Shown here: one piece after another, positions 15,139 to 24,721 of the stretch
Layout of the letters: every line of letters starts with the position of its first letter
How positions within the stretch are numbered: position 1 is the stretch's first letter
Source of the DNA: CAWDMN01 sp963803155
GTDB taxonomy: Bacteria; Acidobacteriota; Terriglobia; Versatilivoradales; Versatilivoraceae
Direction of reading: 5' to 3'
Length of the DNA: 64,000 nucleotides
NCBI GenBank assembly: GCA_963803155.1
Contig: CAWDMN010000078.1
Location: 92,859-156,858 of the forward strand
The notes under the pieces: generated by a model
Seen by the model: the letters and a program-made list of their open reading frames with translations, nothing else
Told to the model about the DNA's origin: nothing
Database searches by the model: none
Program-made: the position numbers and the translations under genes

Positions 15139-17574
15139 ATGGGAGGCTTTGAAAATTTGGCTCCTTATGCCTTCACGATTTTTCTCTCCGCTTTCCTCTT
15201 GTTTCAAATTCAGCCTCTAATTGGCAAGTATTATCTGCCCTGGTATGGTGGATCTCCAGCCGTCTGGACTTCCTGCATGCTTTTTTTTCAATCGCTGTTG
15301 CTCCTTGGTTATGCTTATGGCCATTACCTGGTGAAGAGGCTCAAGATGGAGAAACAGCGCCGTCTTCACCTTGCGGCCCTTGGCCTCAGTTCCACATGGC
15401 TAATCTTTTTTGCTCTCCTCTGGAATTCACCGCTTTTGCCGGATGCCCGCTGGAAACCGCAACCAACCGGAGTTCCGCTGATTCATGTTTTGCTTTTGTT
15501 GGGTGTAAGTATTGGTTTGCCATATTTGATCTTGTCGGCTACCAGTCCGCTGATCCAGTGCTGGTATGGCCGGATGATGCCGGGACGCTCCCCCTATCGG
15601 CTCTATTCATTGTCGAATGTGGGTTCCATGCTGGGTCTGATTACTTACCCAGTGCTGGTGGAGCCCTTTCTCACACTGCCTCATCAGGCTCTTCTCTGGA
15701 CAATTTTATGGGGAGTATTTGCCGCTGGTTCTGCCTATTGCTGCTGGCAAGCAACTCGAAGAGGGGAAGTTGGACGATCGGAAAACTCTGCTGGCTCGGC
15801 CGGCATGGAACAAAGCGAAGGGTGGAACGCGCACTCCGGTGCGCGTTCGCCGAGCCAGCCGGACTTGCGATGCGATGCGGAGAGTCGTGTGATCCACCAC
15901 GAGGCGGGCACGGATCAAAGGGAAGAGCAGCCGGGTTGGAGCCGGAGATTGTTCTGGATGACCTTGGCCGCTTGCCCTTCCATTCTTCTGATCGCCACTA
16001 CCAACCAAGTATGCCAGGAAGTGGCGGTCATCCCTTTTTTGTGGGTGCTTCCGCTCAGCCTCTATTTATTTTCCTTCATCCTTTGCTTTGACAATGAAAA
16101 GTGGTATCGGCGAGATCCCTTCATGGCGCTGCTGGCGCTGACAGTCGGCGCCACGCTGGTTGCCCTCTTTGGCGGGATGCGAGTTGGCATTTTCTGGCAG
16201 GTGGTAATTTTCTCTTCACTCTCATTTGCCGCGGCCATGGTGTGCCATGGGGAACTGGTTCGCTTAAAACCCTCGCCCCGGCATCTTACCTTGTTCTACC
16301 TCTGGGTGGCTCTGGGCGGAGCGCTAGGCGGTGTGTTTACGGCCATCGCCGCTCCTCTGATTTTCGACGGCTATTGGGAGTTCCATTTTGGCTTGCTGTC
16401 GGTTTGCCTCCTGGCGTTACTCCTTTTGTGGAAAGACAAGAATTCCTGGATTCATCGATCCTTTGGCTGGCCTGCCGCCCTATCTCTCTTTTGGGTGGGG
16501 ATCATTGCTCAAGCGGTTTTTGAAAAGGAGTTCATTCATACTCCCTTTGGCGCGCTTTTTCACAAAGCTTATTCCACGACCAACCTTTTGCTGGCATTCC
16601 TTCTGCTCCTATTGCTGGTGGCTGGATGGGCTTTGAGAAATCGATGGGCATGTCTCCAATGCTGGCCGTCCATCATTTTTAGTGTTGCTACCCTGCTCTT
16701 GATTGCCAGTTTATTGTGGCTGCAAATTCACGACACGCTCTTGGGCGCCCGCCGGGTGATGCGAAATTTCTATGGGGTTTTGACCGTTCTGGATGAAAAT
16801 GCCGACGATCCGGAAAATCACCAGCTTCGCTTGCGTCACGGGCGGATTACTCATGGCCTGCAATATCAGGCCGCCGATCGGCGCCGATTCCCGACCGCCT
16901 ACTTCGGGATTCAAAGCGGCATTGGGTTGGCCATGCGCGTTCAAAGGCAGAGGGCCTTGTCGGCGGGGACCGCGGGAATGAACATTGGCTTTGTTGGCTT
17001 GGGTGTGGGCACCCTGGCTGCTTATGCACAGGCGGGGGATAATTTGCGAATATACGAGCTAAATCCCGCCGTTGCGGATTTGTCTTCCGGGCCGCATCCT
17101 TTCTTTACTTATTATGCCGATTGCCCCGCCCGCAAAAGCATTGTGCTCGGCGATGCCCGTCTCTCCATGGAGCGGGAAGCTGCGCAAAATGCTCTGGGAC
17201 ACTTTGATGTTTTTGCCATCGATGCCTTTAGCAGCGATTCTATCCCTGCGCATTTGTTGACCCGGGAAGCCATGGCAGTATATCTTTGGCATCTGAATCC
17301 CAAAGGGATCATTGCCTTTCATATCACCAACCAATATCTAAATTTGCAGCCGGTCATTTATGGGTTGGCAGATTATTATCACTTAACGAAAGCGACCATT
17401 TCCTCACGGGGGAACATGTTGACCTGGAACAGCGATTGGATCCTGCTCAGCCGGGACGAAGGGTTTCTCAGCGATCCTTTAATTTGGAGCGCGAGCCAGG
17501 TAAGAGCGATAAAAGCCAGGCCCAATCTGCTTTGGACCGATAATTTCAGTAATTTGTTCTATTGTTTAAAATGA
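15139..17574 (+). CDS. Fused MFS-like membrane protein / spermidine synthase-like domain
   Basis: An 811-residue protein. The N-terminal half is polytopic ('LSAFLLFQIQPLIGKYYLPW'). The C-terminal part is a spermidine-synthase-like SAM fold with 'GFVGLGVGTLAAY', 'IYELNP' and 'FAIDAFSSDSIPAHLL'. ATG 15139 follows an in-frame TTG at 15136; no strong ribosome-binding site is seen. Between two membrane blocks, residues about 215-260 form a hydrophilic linker encoded in part by a REPIN at 15821-15899. The reading frame stays open through it. The catalytic role of this fusion family is unsettled; aminopropyl transfer is not shown. Confidence 0.88.
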   Translation: MGGFENLAPYAFTIFLSAFLLFQIQPLIGKYYLPWYGGSPAVWTSCMLFFQSLLLLGYAYGHYLVKRLKMEKQRRLHLAALGLSSTWLIFFALLWNSPLLPDARWKPQPTGVPLIHVLLLLGVSIGLPYLILSATSPLIQCWYGRMMPGRSPYRLYSLSNVGSMLGLITYPVLVEPFLTLPHQALLWTILWGVFAAGSAYCCWQATRRGEVGRSENSAGSAGMEQSEGWNAHSGARSPSQPDLRCDAESRVIHHEAGTDQREEQPGWSRRLFWMTLAACPSILLIATTNQVCQEVAVIPFLWVLPLSLYLFSFILCFDNEKWYRRDPFMALLALTVGATLVALFGGMRVGIFWQVVIFSSLSFAAAMVCHGELVRLKPSPRHLTLFYLWVALGGALGGVFTAIAAPLIFDGYWEFHFGLLSVCLLALLLLWKDKNSWIHRSFGWPAALSLFWVGIIAQAVFEKEFIHTPFGALFHKAYSTTNLLLAFLLLLLLVAGWALRNRWACLQCWPSIIFSVATLLLIASLLWLQIHDTLLGARRVMRNFYGVLTVLDENADDPENHQLRLRHGRITHGLQYQAADRRRFPTAYFGIQSGIGLAMRVQRQRALSAGTAGMNIGFVGLGVGTLAAYAQAGDNLRIYELNPAVADLSSGPHPFFTYYADCPARKSIVLGDARLSMEREAAQNALGHFDVFAIDAFSSDSIPAHLLTREAMAVYLWHLNPKGIIAFHITNQYLNLQPVIYGLADYYHLTKATISSRGNMLTWNSDWILLSRDEGFLSDPLIWSASQVRAIKARPNLLWTDNFSNLFYCLK
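15821..15899 (+). repeat. R2 REPIN located inside a coding sequence
   Basis: Left head GGTGGAACGCGCACTCC then GGTGCGCGTT; right end GGAGAGTCGTGTGATCCACC. The ends form inverted repeats (GGTGGA / TCCACC) with internal hairpins, as at 20376-20463. It is read through in frame by the gene at 15139-17574. Confidence 0.8.
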
Positions 17575-18147
17575 TTTGTCTGCGGCGCTTATGGAGGTGG
17601 CACACATACTCTGAATCAATCATGCGGCCGGCTTCGAACAACCCTGCGCTTCCGTTCAAATAGTAGTTTATTTGGCGGAGCATTCCCTTGGGGCAAGGAA
17701 GTCCCGCCTCTAACAGGCTGCTCGTCCGCCGCACGTTTTATGTGCTGGCCTGGTGAGGTGGGCCGATTGGATTCTTATTCTCACGGAGATACAAAATCGC
17801 GGAGGAAGATTTATTTTCGCAAGAGGTCAGAAGTATTAATTTCCTTTTTCCCTCGGTATCCCCGTTTCTGAGAGATTAATTAGAGTCCTTGTATAAAGGG
17901 ATGATATTGAGCCGCGAGGAATGACCTTCCTTGTAGGGCGTTTTTGTAAAACGCCGGGGAAGCAGCCCCGGCGGTTGACACAACCGCCCTACAGGATGTG
18001 CCGCTTTTGCCGGCCTTCTCATTATTTGTCGAAAACGGACTCTATAAATGGACTCTAATTATTTTGGCCAACCAGGTTTTGCACCGCTTGCGGTGGAATC
18101 TATTGATGGGTCTTAAGGTGGACTGATCAAAGATAGGGGAGGAAGAA
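17575..18147. other. Intergenic region with one hairpin repeat
   Basis: No supported gene. It contains the TGTAGGGCG inverted repeat (17932-17993). The last 20 bases are the leader of the next gene, with GGGAGGAAG before ATG 18148. A short direct repeat, GGACTCTA, occurs at about 18031 and 18049. Confidence 0.5.
17932..17993 (+). repeat. R7 inverted repeat (TGTAGGGCG type)
   Basis: Ends are TGTAGGGCG and CGCCCTACA. Internally GTTTTTGTAAAACGCC and GGCGGTTGACACAACCGCC form two hairpins around a GCCCCGGC-type centre. This layout is common to widespread bacterial intergenic repeats; only one copy is seen here. Confidence 0.7.
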
Positions 18148-20373
18148 ATGCGAGAAAAACATCAAGTCCATTCCGCGGTTGTACTCCTAATCTTTATTAT
18201 GGGGACGCTGGGACTGATCGCCCTGCCAGTCAGATCAACGGTGGCATGGCCGGTCATCGGGCGAGACAAAGAAGTCGGCGAGAATACCGGCTCTCAGGCC
18301 ACGGCGGCGGCCCAGTTGCCTGAAGTTCGTTTGGATGGAAATTATTTCTCGCATGGAGGCCGACGCTTCCTGGTCTTGGGAGCACATTGGGTGCCCGCCA
18401 AAGCGGCCATGCACTGGCCCCTCCAATGGGACCCGCGGGAGATAGAAGCCGATTTCGCCAAAATGCGTGAACTGGGTTTCAACACGGTTAGGTTTGATTT
18501 GATGTGGGCCTGGTTTGAGCCCCGCCCCGGAGATTATAACCCGGAGGCTTTCCGGCAATTGGATTTCTTGATTTCGCTGGCGCACCGTTATCAAATTTAT
18601 CTTCATCCCACGTTTTTCATCGGTGGAGAAGTGGGGGAAGCTTATTGGGATGTCCCCTGGCGTCATGGACGGCACCCTCACGCCGACGCCGAAATGTTGC
18701 GGCTGCAAACCGATCATGCGGCTGAATTCGCCCGCCGTTACGGCAGTGAAAGCGCAATTCTGGCTTGGGATTTGACGGATGAACCACCCTATTGGATTGT
18801 TCAAGGAAGCACGACCGATGCCATGGCAATCAATTGGACCCGCCTGATCTGCGGTGCAATTCGACGGCATGACACTTTGCATCCCCTCGTGGTCGGAACC
18901 AGCCAGGAGGATATTAATCATGGCCCTTTCCGGCCGGATAACATCTCTCGGGAAGTGGATTTTTTCAGCGTTCATCCTTATACCATATATGTTCCCGATT
19001 TATTCCCCGATCCCATGGTGTCGGAGCGGGGCACCTATGGCGCTGCATTTCAAACGGCGCTGTCGAGCAGTGCGGGGCGTCCGGCGATTGTCGGGGAACT
19101 GGGAGCCTCCTCGGCCCAGTACACGCCGGAGCGGATCGCCCTCTACGAACGAATGAGCCTCTATTCCAGCCTGGCGGCAGGTTCGAATGGCTTTCTGCTC
19201 TGGTGTTACACCGATGCCGCCCCGGAACAATATCGGAAGGTGCCCTATTTGCGATCGCCGCATGAAACACAGTTTGGTTTGACTACCTGGGACCGCCAGG
19301 ATCGTCCGCAGGGATTGGCATTCAAAGAATTTCAGCAGATTGTCAGCCGCATGGATCTAAGTGGAGTAGAACCTGCTTTTGCCGATGCCGGGATTATCGT
19401 GCCAATGGAGTGGGCGAAACCGCATGGCGATTTCTCCCGTTCTGGTTTGACCGGCCCGGAAATTACTCCCTACGTATCTGTATCCGACGGCGATGCCATG
19501 CCCGGCCAATCCCCGCCGAATTTGTCGGAGGCCAACCAGTGGCTCCGCGGCTCCTGGCTCAACGCTTTTATTCTTGCGCGGCGAAGTGGATTAAAGGTGG
19601 ACTTTCCCCGGGAAGGGGGAAGCTGGGAAAAACGGGCCATGGTTTTTCTGCCTTCTCCCCTGACCAGCACAAACACCCCGCTGGTTCATGTCCATTCTGA
19701 TTACTGGGCAAAGGCGGAGAATTATGTCCGGCAAGGAGGTTCTCTCTATGCTTCGGTTTGTGCGGACGCGGCGATTCCAGGGATGGAATCGTTATTCGGC
19801 GCCCGGCTGCTGGACGCGGCTCCGGTCTCGGAGGTGACCCTGAAAATAGTGGAGCCCTTTGGAGAGTTGAAGCCGGGGCAGACTTTTCACTACGTGACCG
19901 CAGGAACCACACCAAAGTTTTGGGGGGCTCAATTGGAAGTGAAGGGTGGAAAAATTATCGCCGTTGATCAGTTTGGACGCCCGGCGCTTGTTACCAACGT
20001 TGTGGGCTCCGGGAAAACCCTGCTCTGCGCTTACCCGCTGGAAACCTATCTCGCCAATCTGCCGGCTGTTTTTGACAAGCCAGAAGAGACACATCGCCTT
20101 TATCAGGCCTTCCGGCACTGGGCGGGTGTTAAGCCCGTGGTTTGGACGGATGTCCCTTCAGTCGAATCCTCCGCCCTGAATGCAACTCGGCAAGGATACA
20201 TCATCCTGGTTAATCACAGCCCGCAGGCACAAGTGGTGAAAGTGTCGACAGCTCTGCCTGTTCATTCCCTGCGACAGCTTGTCCCTCAGGGATTTGAGAC
20301 GATTTTGCTCGATGGCGCCAATTGGACCATGAAGTTGGAACCTTACAGCGGAGCTGTTGTGGAATGGAATTGA
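18148..20373 (+). CDS. Exported clan GH-A glycoside hydrolase (GH5/GH42-like)
   Basis: A 741-residue protein with an N-terminal signal anchor (about 8-32). A TIM-barrel glycosidase follows ('LGAHWVP', 'LGFNTVRFDLMWAWFEP'). The probable acid/base Glu is in 'AWDLTDEPPYW' and the nucleophile Glu in 'PAIVGELGAS', both at the strand ends expected for clan GH-A. The remaining 350 residues include a glutamine-amidotransferase-like or trimerisation-like domain ('YVRQGGSLYASVC') and a short beta domain, as in GH42-type enzymes. GGGAGG precedes ATG. Substrate is unknown, probably a plant or microbial glycan. A REPIN starts two bases after its stop codon. Confidence 0.85.
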   Translation: MREKHQVHSAVVLLIFIMGTLGLIALPVRSTVAWPVIGRDKEVGENTGSQATAAAQLPEVRLDGNYFSHGGRRFLVLGAHWVPAKAAMHWPLQWDPREIEADFAKMRELGFNTVRFDLMWAWFEPRPGDYNPEAFRQLDFLISLAHRYQIYLHPTFFIGGEVGEAYWDVPWRHGRHPHADAEMLRLQTDHAAEFARRYGSESAILAWDLTDEPPYWIVQGSTTDAMAINWTRLICGAIRRHDTLHPLVVGTSQEDINHGPFRPDNISREVDFFSVHPYTIYVPDLFPDPMVSERGTYGAAFQTALSSSAGRPAIVGELGASSAQYTPERIALYERMSLYSSLAAGSNGFLLWCYTDAAPEQYRKVPYLRSPHETQFGLTTWDRQDRPQGLAFKEFQQIVSRMDLSGVEPAFADAGIIVPMEWAKPHGDFSRSGLTGPEITPYVSVSDGDAMPGQSPPNLSEANQWLRGSWLNAFILARRSGLKVDFPREGGSWEKRAMVFLPSPLTSTNTPLVHVHSDYWAKAENYVRQGGSLYASVCADAAIPGMESLFGARLLDAAPVSEVTLKIVEPFGELKPGQTFHYVTAGTTPKFWGAQLEVKGGKIIAVDQFGRPALVTNVVGSGKTLLCAYPLETYLANLPAVFDKPEETHRLYQAFRHWAGVKPVVWTDVPSVESSALNATRQGYIILVNHSPQAQVVKVSTALPVHSLRQLVPQGFETILLDGANWTMKLEPYSGAVVEWN

Positions 20374-20375
20374 CT

Positions 20376-20463
20376 GGTGGAACGCGCACTCCCGTGCGCG
20401 TTTGTGCGGCGACTTCGTTTTTCGGCGGAGCGGAATCGCGCGAAGGATCGCGCGATCCACCAC
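20376..20463 (+). repeat. R2 REPIN downstream of the RAYT pseudogene
   Basis: Left head GGTGGAACGCGCACTCC with GTGCGCGTT; right head GGAATCGCGCGAAGGATCGC then GCGATCCACC. Each head is a hairpin and the two heads are inverted, the definition of a REPIN. It lies between the GH stop codon (20371-20373) and the 3' end of the RAYT pseudogene. Confidence 0.88.
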
Positions 20464-20472
20464 CCATCTGTC

Positions 20473-20976
20473 TTATGGATTTATATACATTGCCAATGAT
20501 AGCGAATCAGCGACCCATGGCCAGTCTTCCGGTTTGTCGCAAAGCCCTTTGGCTACTGGATTTCTGCGAATTTATTCCACTTTCTGATGAAACTCCTCAT
20601 TATTCCTGATCCGGTGATCGAAGTAGTTCTCCTGCCAGATTACACCATGACTTTGAGCATGGTATTTCTTCCAACTGCCGATCACACGGCTCATATTTTT
20701 ATCTGAAGGGAAAACCAGAAGACCATGAAGGTGATCGGGCATGAGAAGCCACAAGTGGCAATACCAATTTCTTTTGGCAACATAGAATCCTACGGAATCC
20801 AAAAGTGAAGAGCCGAGTTCCTTGGAGATTAGAGATTCCTTTGTCTTTTGGGACGCGCGAATCCGGATGTGGAAAATGGCCTCGGAATTTACCCAGAGAG
20901 GAACATAATGGCTTAGGCGATGCCATTGTTTCATTTCAGCCCCCCAGCCCAAAATTCCGAGTTGATGTGAGGCCAT
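20473..20976 (-). pseudogene. REP-associated tyrosine transposase (RAYT), nonsense mutation
   Basis: Y1-type transposase of the RAYT group, 168 codons including stops. It shows 'WHRLSHYVPLWV', the HUH motif in 'LLMPDHLHGLL', 'WKKYHAQSHGV' and 'WQENYFDHRIRNNEEF'. After 134 codons comes TAA (20572-20574), and in the same frame the conserved family C-terminus continues: 'IRRNPVAKGLCDKPEDWPWV', ending at a second TAA (20473-20475). The stop stands where the family has Tyr of 'YIxxNPVxxGLV', the likely nucleophile. One base change from TAT or TAC explains it. The gene is flanked by R2 elements on both sides. An alternative start is ATG 20934. Confidence 0.88.
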
Positions 20977-21114
20977 TATAGGGGTGAGTTGGCATTATTA
21001 TCGAGGGAAGATTTTCCAGCCAGTTTTAAAGTCCAATAGTTCTGATAGCCGAGTGAAGTAAACTCGCCCGGTGCACTCTCCCTTGCCAATCTTCTTTTTC
21101 AGCAGATACGCTAG

Positions 21115-21146
21115 GGGAATCGCGCGAAGGATCGCGCGATCCACCT
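21115..21146 (+). repeat. R2 REP head upstream of RAYT, abutting a stop codon
   Basis: GGAATCGCGCGAAGGATCGC then GCGATCCACC, the right head of the REPIN at 20376-20463 with no change. It ends immediately before the stop codon (21147-21149, minus strand) of the phosphoesterase gene. A decayed left partner may lie from about 21070. Confidence 0.85.
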
Positions 21147-23846
21147 CTAATCGTCGTCATCTTTGGCCATTGCCGTCGTGGCCCATTTGGGATAAGGGGC
21201 TGAGCTGCCCTTCATGGCATGCCAAAGAATTCGATTCAAGATGTCTTCCGGACAGGCATCCACTTGCTTGAAATTCAAATGGGCGGATTGTATGGCGTTT
21301 CTGCGAAGCAGTGAGTCCGTGATTTCTTTAGGTGGCGGATTCATCTCATCGAGAGGAACTAGGTTGGGGAGGGCCGTAAAGGGCGTCAAGTCTGCTTTTT
21401 CAACAAAACAGTCGAACATCGGGGTGGCTGTGGCATCGAATTGATTCATGGGTGGCAATTCCAATATTTGCTCGATGGTTCTGAGGATGCTGGTGGTGTT
21501 GTATTGCGTGCTGACGACTTCTCCCCGCTTGGTGTAAGGGCTCACGCAAAAAGCCGTGGTCCGATAACCGCTCACATGATCCCATCCATCCTGGGGATCG
21601 TCTTCAATCGAAAATATCACGGTCTCCGGCCAAAATCGGCTATGGGTGAGGGCTTCAACGATTTGTCCCATGGCTAGATCGTTATCCGCAACCATGGCGG
21701 CGGGAGTAGGAGCGCCGTAACTGGTTCCGCTAGTATGATTATTGGGAAGGCAGACCAGTACAAGATTAGGGAATTCTCCTTTTTTTTCAAATTCTTTGAG
21801 CTCTTGAATGAAAAATCGCGCCCGAAAAGCATCCGGCACATTTAAGTTCCAGCCCACTGAATTCATGGCAAGATAAGGTCGAAGAGCCTCCACCCCCGGA
21901 GTGCTTCCAAAAATAACCTCTCCTTTGGAATCCGAAAATTCCTTCCAGCAGGCCATCCAATCAGGTTCCTCCGGGCGGTTAGAGGCAGCCCAGCGCACGG
22001 CAGGCAGAGCGAATTCACCATAATCGCGCAAGGTTTTCCCATGTTTCAAAAGATTGTCCCAGATGAACCCAGTCGGCGCATAAGCCAGGGCATCGATTTC
22101 ATTCTCTCCCATGCCATCCGGATAACTGCGCGGCCAGCCGGCAAACGACTTTTCCAGATAGTCGGTGCCGAAGGCCGTGGTGGACCATTGATGGCCATCA
22201 GCGCTCAGGATGCCGCTGCAATAAGTGTTATCTAACAACACAAAATCCCGGGCTATTTTGTGTTGATTCGGGGTGACACGCTCTCCAAAGATGCACAAAG
22301 ACGGGTCCCCATTCCCTTTTCCTATAGCTCCCAGAACTTGATCGTAGGTGCGATTTTCCTTGATGATGTAAACCACGTGTTTGAACAGGCTTGGCTCGCC
22401 GATGTGTTCGGGAACGGGCCTGGGCGGTTGTCCTGGCCTTGCCGGCAACAAGGCTTGGACCATTTTTTCATGCTGATAGTATTTGAAGACTGCTTCAGTC
22501 ATACGCGCTAGTTCTGACATGCCAGGAAGGGGAATGAGTGACAGCGAGCCATGAAACTGACGGGAATTGAACCCCTGCCCGCCACTCCTCGAGTCCTTCT
22601 CTTTTTGTGGGGTAATCCCCTTGATATTCGCTACACAAAGTTGTTTCAGCGCGGGGTGAACCACCAGGGCGCCGGGGAACCAGCCTGTGGGGATTAATCC
22701 CAAGAGTTTGGATTGGTGCCGTCGCCCATCGAAGGCGATCACGGCCACCGCGTTTTGGGTGCCATTGGCGACATAAAGTCGGTTGCCTTTCTTATCGAAG
22801 GCCAGGGCGTTAGGGGATGCGCCAAACAGCGCGGCAGGATTTGGTTTGACCCAAATGGTTTCCACAATCTTATCGGTAGCTGCGTCGATCACGCTCAGGT
22901 TATCGCTGGCGGCATTGGCGCAGACGATCCAGCGGAGATCGGGCGAAACGGCCAATGCCGAGGCATGCAACTGAACGACAATTTCCGCTCTCAAGGCACC
23001 CGTAGCTAAATCAATGGAGGAAATGGACCCCTCACTGGCGGCGCCAGTTTCGGAGGAAATTTTTGCCTCTGTGCCGCGCCCAGCCGGCCCCTTCGCATCC
23101 GTTGCCCGCGGCCGGCCTCCACCCCAATTGCTGACGTACGCTTTATTTCCCACGAGGACTACATCATAAGGTGCAACTCCCACCTCAAAAAAACGCAAAG
23201 GTTTTCCCGTCTTGGCATCAAACTCCCCCAACCGGTTGGAGAGATTCATGGCCACATAAAGCTTTTTATCGTCCTGTGAAAGAGCTAAGCCCGCCGGGAT
23301 CTCTTCTTTGCGGCGTGGGGCATTAGCCAGCGGAAGCTGAATCGAAAAGATTCCTTTGATAATGCCTTTTTTTGAGACGTCGAATACTTCTACGCTGCCG
23401 TTAACGTTACTGAGAAAAATTCGGCTACCCGCATGGGAAAAAATAAGTCCTGTATAGCTTAGTTGCCCCTCTTTGGGAGGTTCCAAAATATTTGACGAAG
23501 CAGCGGCCGGAGGGGGATTTACATCCGACGGCATTCGCGCACGCTGGAGAATGGCGCCGCTGTTGGGATCCAGCGCCACGAGTTCATGAGTCAATCCCGA
23601 GACGACCAGCAACCTTCCATTGGGACTGAGCGCCAGCGCCTGGGGACGCATCCCCGGCAGGGGAATTTGCTTTCCCGCCTGCAATACCCATTGATTGACT
23701 GGTACCACCAACTCGCCAGTTTCCTGGATCCCCACGGTTTTTTGATCATGATTAGTTGCGGAAGTCTGGCCCTGAACAGAGAGAGTGGCCAATATTGCGC
23801 CTATCGAAAAAGAAGCCACAAATGAACGGCTTAGGACATGAGACAT
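21147..23846 (-). CDS. Exported YncE-like propeller / phosphoesterase fusion
   Basis: An 899-residue protein with a signal peptide starting at ATG 23846 ('MSHVLSRSFVASFSIGAILA'). Residues about 50-440 form a YVTN/YncE-type beta propeller ('LALSPNGRLLVVSGL', 'NALAFDKKGNRLYVANGTQN'). The C-terminal part is a phosphoesterase of the AcpA/phospholipase C-alkaline phosphatase superfamily ('VVYIIKENRTYDQVLG', 'IFSIEDDPQDGWDHV', 'FCVSPYTKRG'). It ends in four Asp. A longer start (ATG 23948, within TGATCATG at the GntR stop) would give coupling but puts about 34 residues before the signal peptide. It follows the GntR gene on the same strand. Substrate is unknown. Confidence 0.87.
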   Translation of the reverse strand: MSHVLSRSFVASFSIGAILATLSVQGQTSATNHDQKTVGIQETGELVVPVNQWVLQAGKQIPLPGMRPQALALSPNGRLLVVSGLTHELVALDPNSGAILQRARMPSDVNPPPAAASSNILEPPKEGQLSYTGLIFSHAGSRIFLSNVNGSVEVFDVSKKGIIKGIFSIQLPLANAPRRKEEIPAGLALSQDDKKLYVAMNLSNRLGEFDAKTGKPLRFFEVGVAPYDVVLVGNKAYVSNWGGGRPRATDAKGPAGRGTEAKISSETGAASEGSISSIDLATGALRAEIVVQLHASALAVSPDLRWIVCANAASDNLSVIDAATDKIVETIWVKPNPAALFGASPNALAFDKKGNRLYVANGTQNAVAVIAFDGRRHQSKLLGLIPTGWFPGALVVHPALKQLCVANIKGITPQKEKDSRSGGQGFNSRQFHGSLSLIPLPGMSELARMTEAVFKYYQHEKMVQALLPARPGQPPRPVPEHIGEPSLFKHVVYIIKENRTYDQVLGAIGKGNGDPSLCIFGERVTPNQHKIARDFVLLDNTYCSGILSADGHQWSTTAFGTDYLEKSFAGWPRSYPDGMGENEIDALAYAPTGFIWDNLLKHGKTLRDYGEFALPAVRWAASNRPEEPDWMACWKEFSDSKGEVIFGSTPGVEALRPYLAMNSVGWNLNVPDAFRARFFIQELKEFEKKGEFPNLVLVCLPNNHTSGTSYGAPTPAAMVADNDLAMGQIVEALTHSRFWPETVIFSIEDDPQDGWDHVSGYRTTAFCVSPYTKRGEVVSTQYNTTSILRTIEQILELPPMNQFDATATPMFDCFVEKADLTPFTALPNLVPLDEMNPPPKEITDSLLRRNAIQSAHLNFKQVDACPEDILNRILWHAMKGSSAPYPKWATTAMAKDDDD

Positions 23847-23950
23847 AAATGAAAAAGGTTGGGGGCTTTGGATCGAAGATTTCTGGTTGGACAAGGAAAA
23901 CCTCACATTAAAGAAAATTGCCGGGATTAACCAACAAGGCCCAAACATGA

Positions 23951-24721
23951 TCAACCTTTGCGGCTGGCCGTCGACCGGCGGGAGTGGACAATCGCCGTGT
24001 ATAAATCGCCGCGAAAGGCGGCAGTAACCAATTCTACCGGAATATCATGTTTGGAAAAAGTCTTCCGATGAACGATCAACACGACGGAGGTGGTCGGTAA
24101 ATTTAACAATTGTTTTTGTTTGCGTGTGGGACGCGATGCCGATATTTCTTCGACACAACGCGTCAGGTCGAGATGGTACTTCTGCTCGATGGTTCGATAT
24201 AAGGAATGCCGGGATAAATCATACTGATCCAATCCGGGACACAAATGACAGGGAATTTGAACTGATTCTAGGGCGAGTGGGATCCCATCGCTTAGACGCA
24301 GTCGCCGAATTTCGTAAACATAGTCGGCGGGAGAGAGGTTGAAAAAATCTCGCGTGGCCACGGAAGGCTTAATCTGTTTGAAGGAAAGCAGACGGCTGGA
24401 GGGACGGCTGCCTCGCGCCTGCATCTCTTCGGTAAAACTCCGCATCTCCTGTTCCTGTTTTTGTACCTTGGAGGTCGAGACAAAAGTGCCTCTGCCGCGT
24501 TGGCATTCTATCAACCCCTCCCGTTCCAATAAGTCGTAGGCTTGGCGCAGGGTCATCCGGCTCACCCTGCACGTGGAACAGAGGATTCGTTCCGGCGGAA
24601 GGCCTTTCCCCGGCGCCAAAATTCCTTCCCGGATGAGAGACCGCAGCCCCTTGGCAATTTGCAAATAGATGGGGGTGGGATCTTTTTTGTCCAGATGAAG
24701 GGCCAGCGCCAATTTGAGCAT
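23951..24721 (-). CDS. GntR/HutC-family transcriptional regulator
   Basis: A 256-residue regulator with an N-terminal winged helix ('PIYLQIAKGLRSLIREG', 'GLPPERILCSTCRVSRMTLR', 'ERGRGTF'-like 'CQRGRGTFVS') and a C-terminal UTRA effector domain ('YEIRRLRLSDGIPLALESVQ', 'VVLIVHRKTF'). ATG 24721 has GAGGAG four bases upstream; an in-frame TTG at 24736 is an alternative. Many family members respond to sugar phosphates, including amino sugars. With a NanE-NanK fusion and a permease upstream on the same strand, control of amino-sugar catabolism is a reasonable inference. An R1 repeat ends directly upstream of the start and may form its leader. Confidence 0.9.
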   Translation of the reverse strand: MLKLALALHLDKKDPTPIYLQIAKGLRSLIREGILAPGKGLPPERILCSTCRVSRMTLRQAYDLLEREGLIECQRGRGTFVSTSKVQKQEQEMRSFTEEMQARGSRPSSRLLSFKQIKPSVATRDFFNLSPADYVYEIRRLRLSDGIPLALESVQIPCHLCPGLDQYDLSRHSLYRTIEQKYHLDLTRCVEEISASRPTRKQKQLLNLPTTSVVLIVHRKTFSKHDIPVELVTAAFRGDLYTAIVHSRRSTASRKG

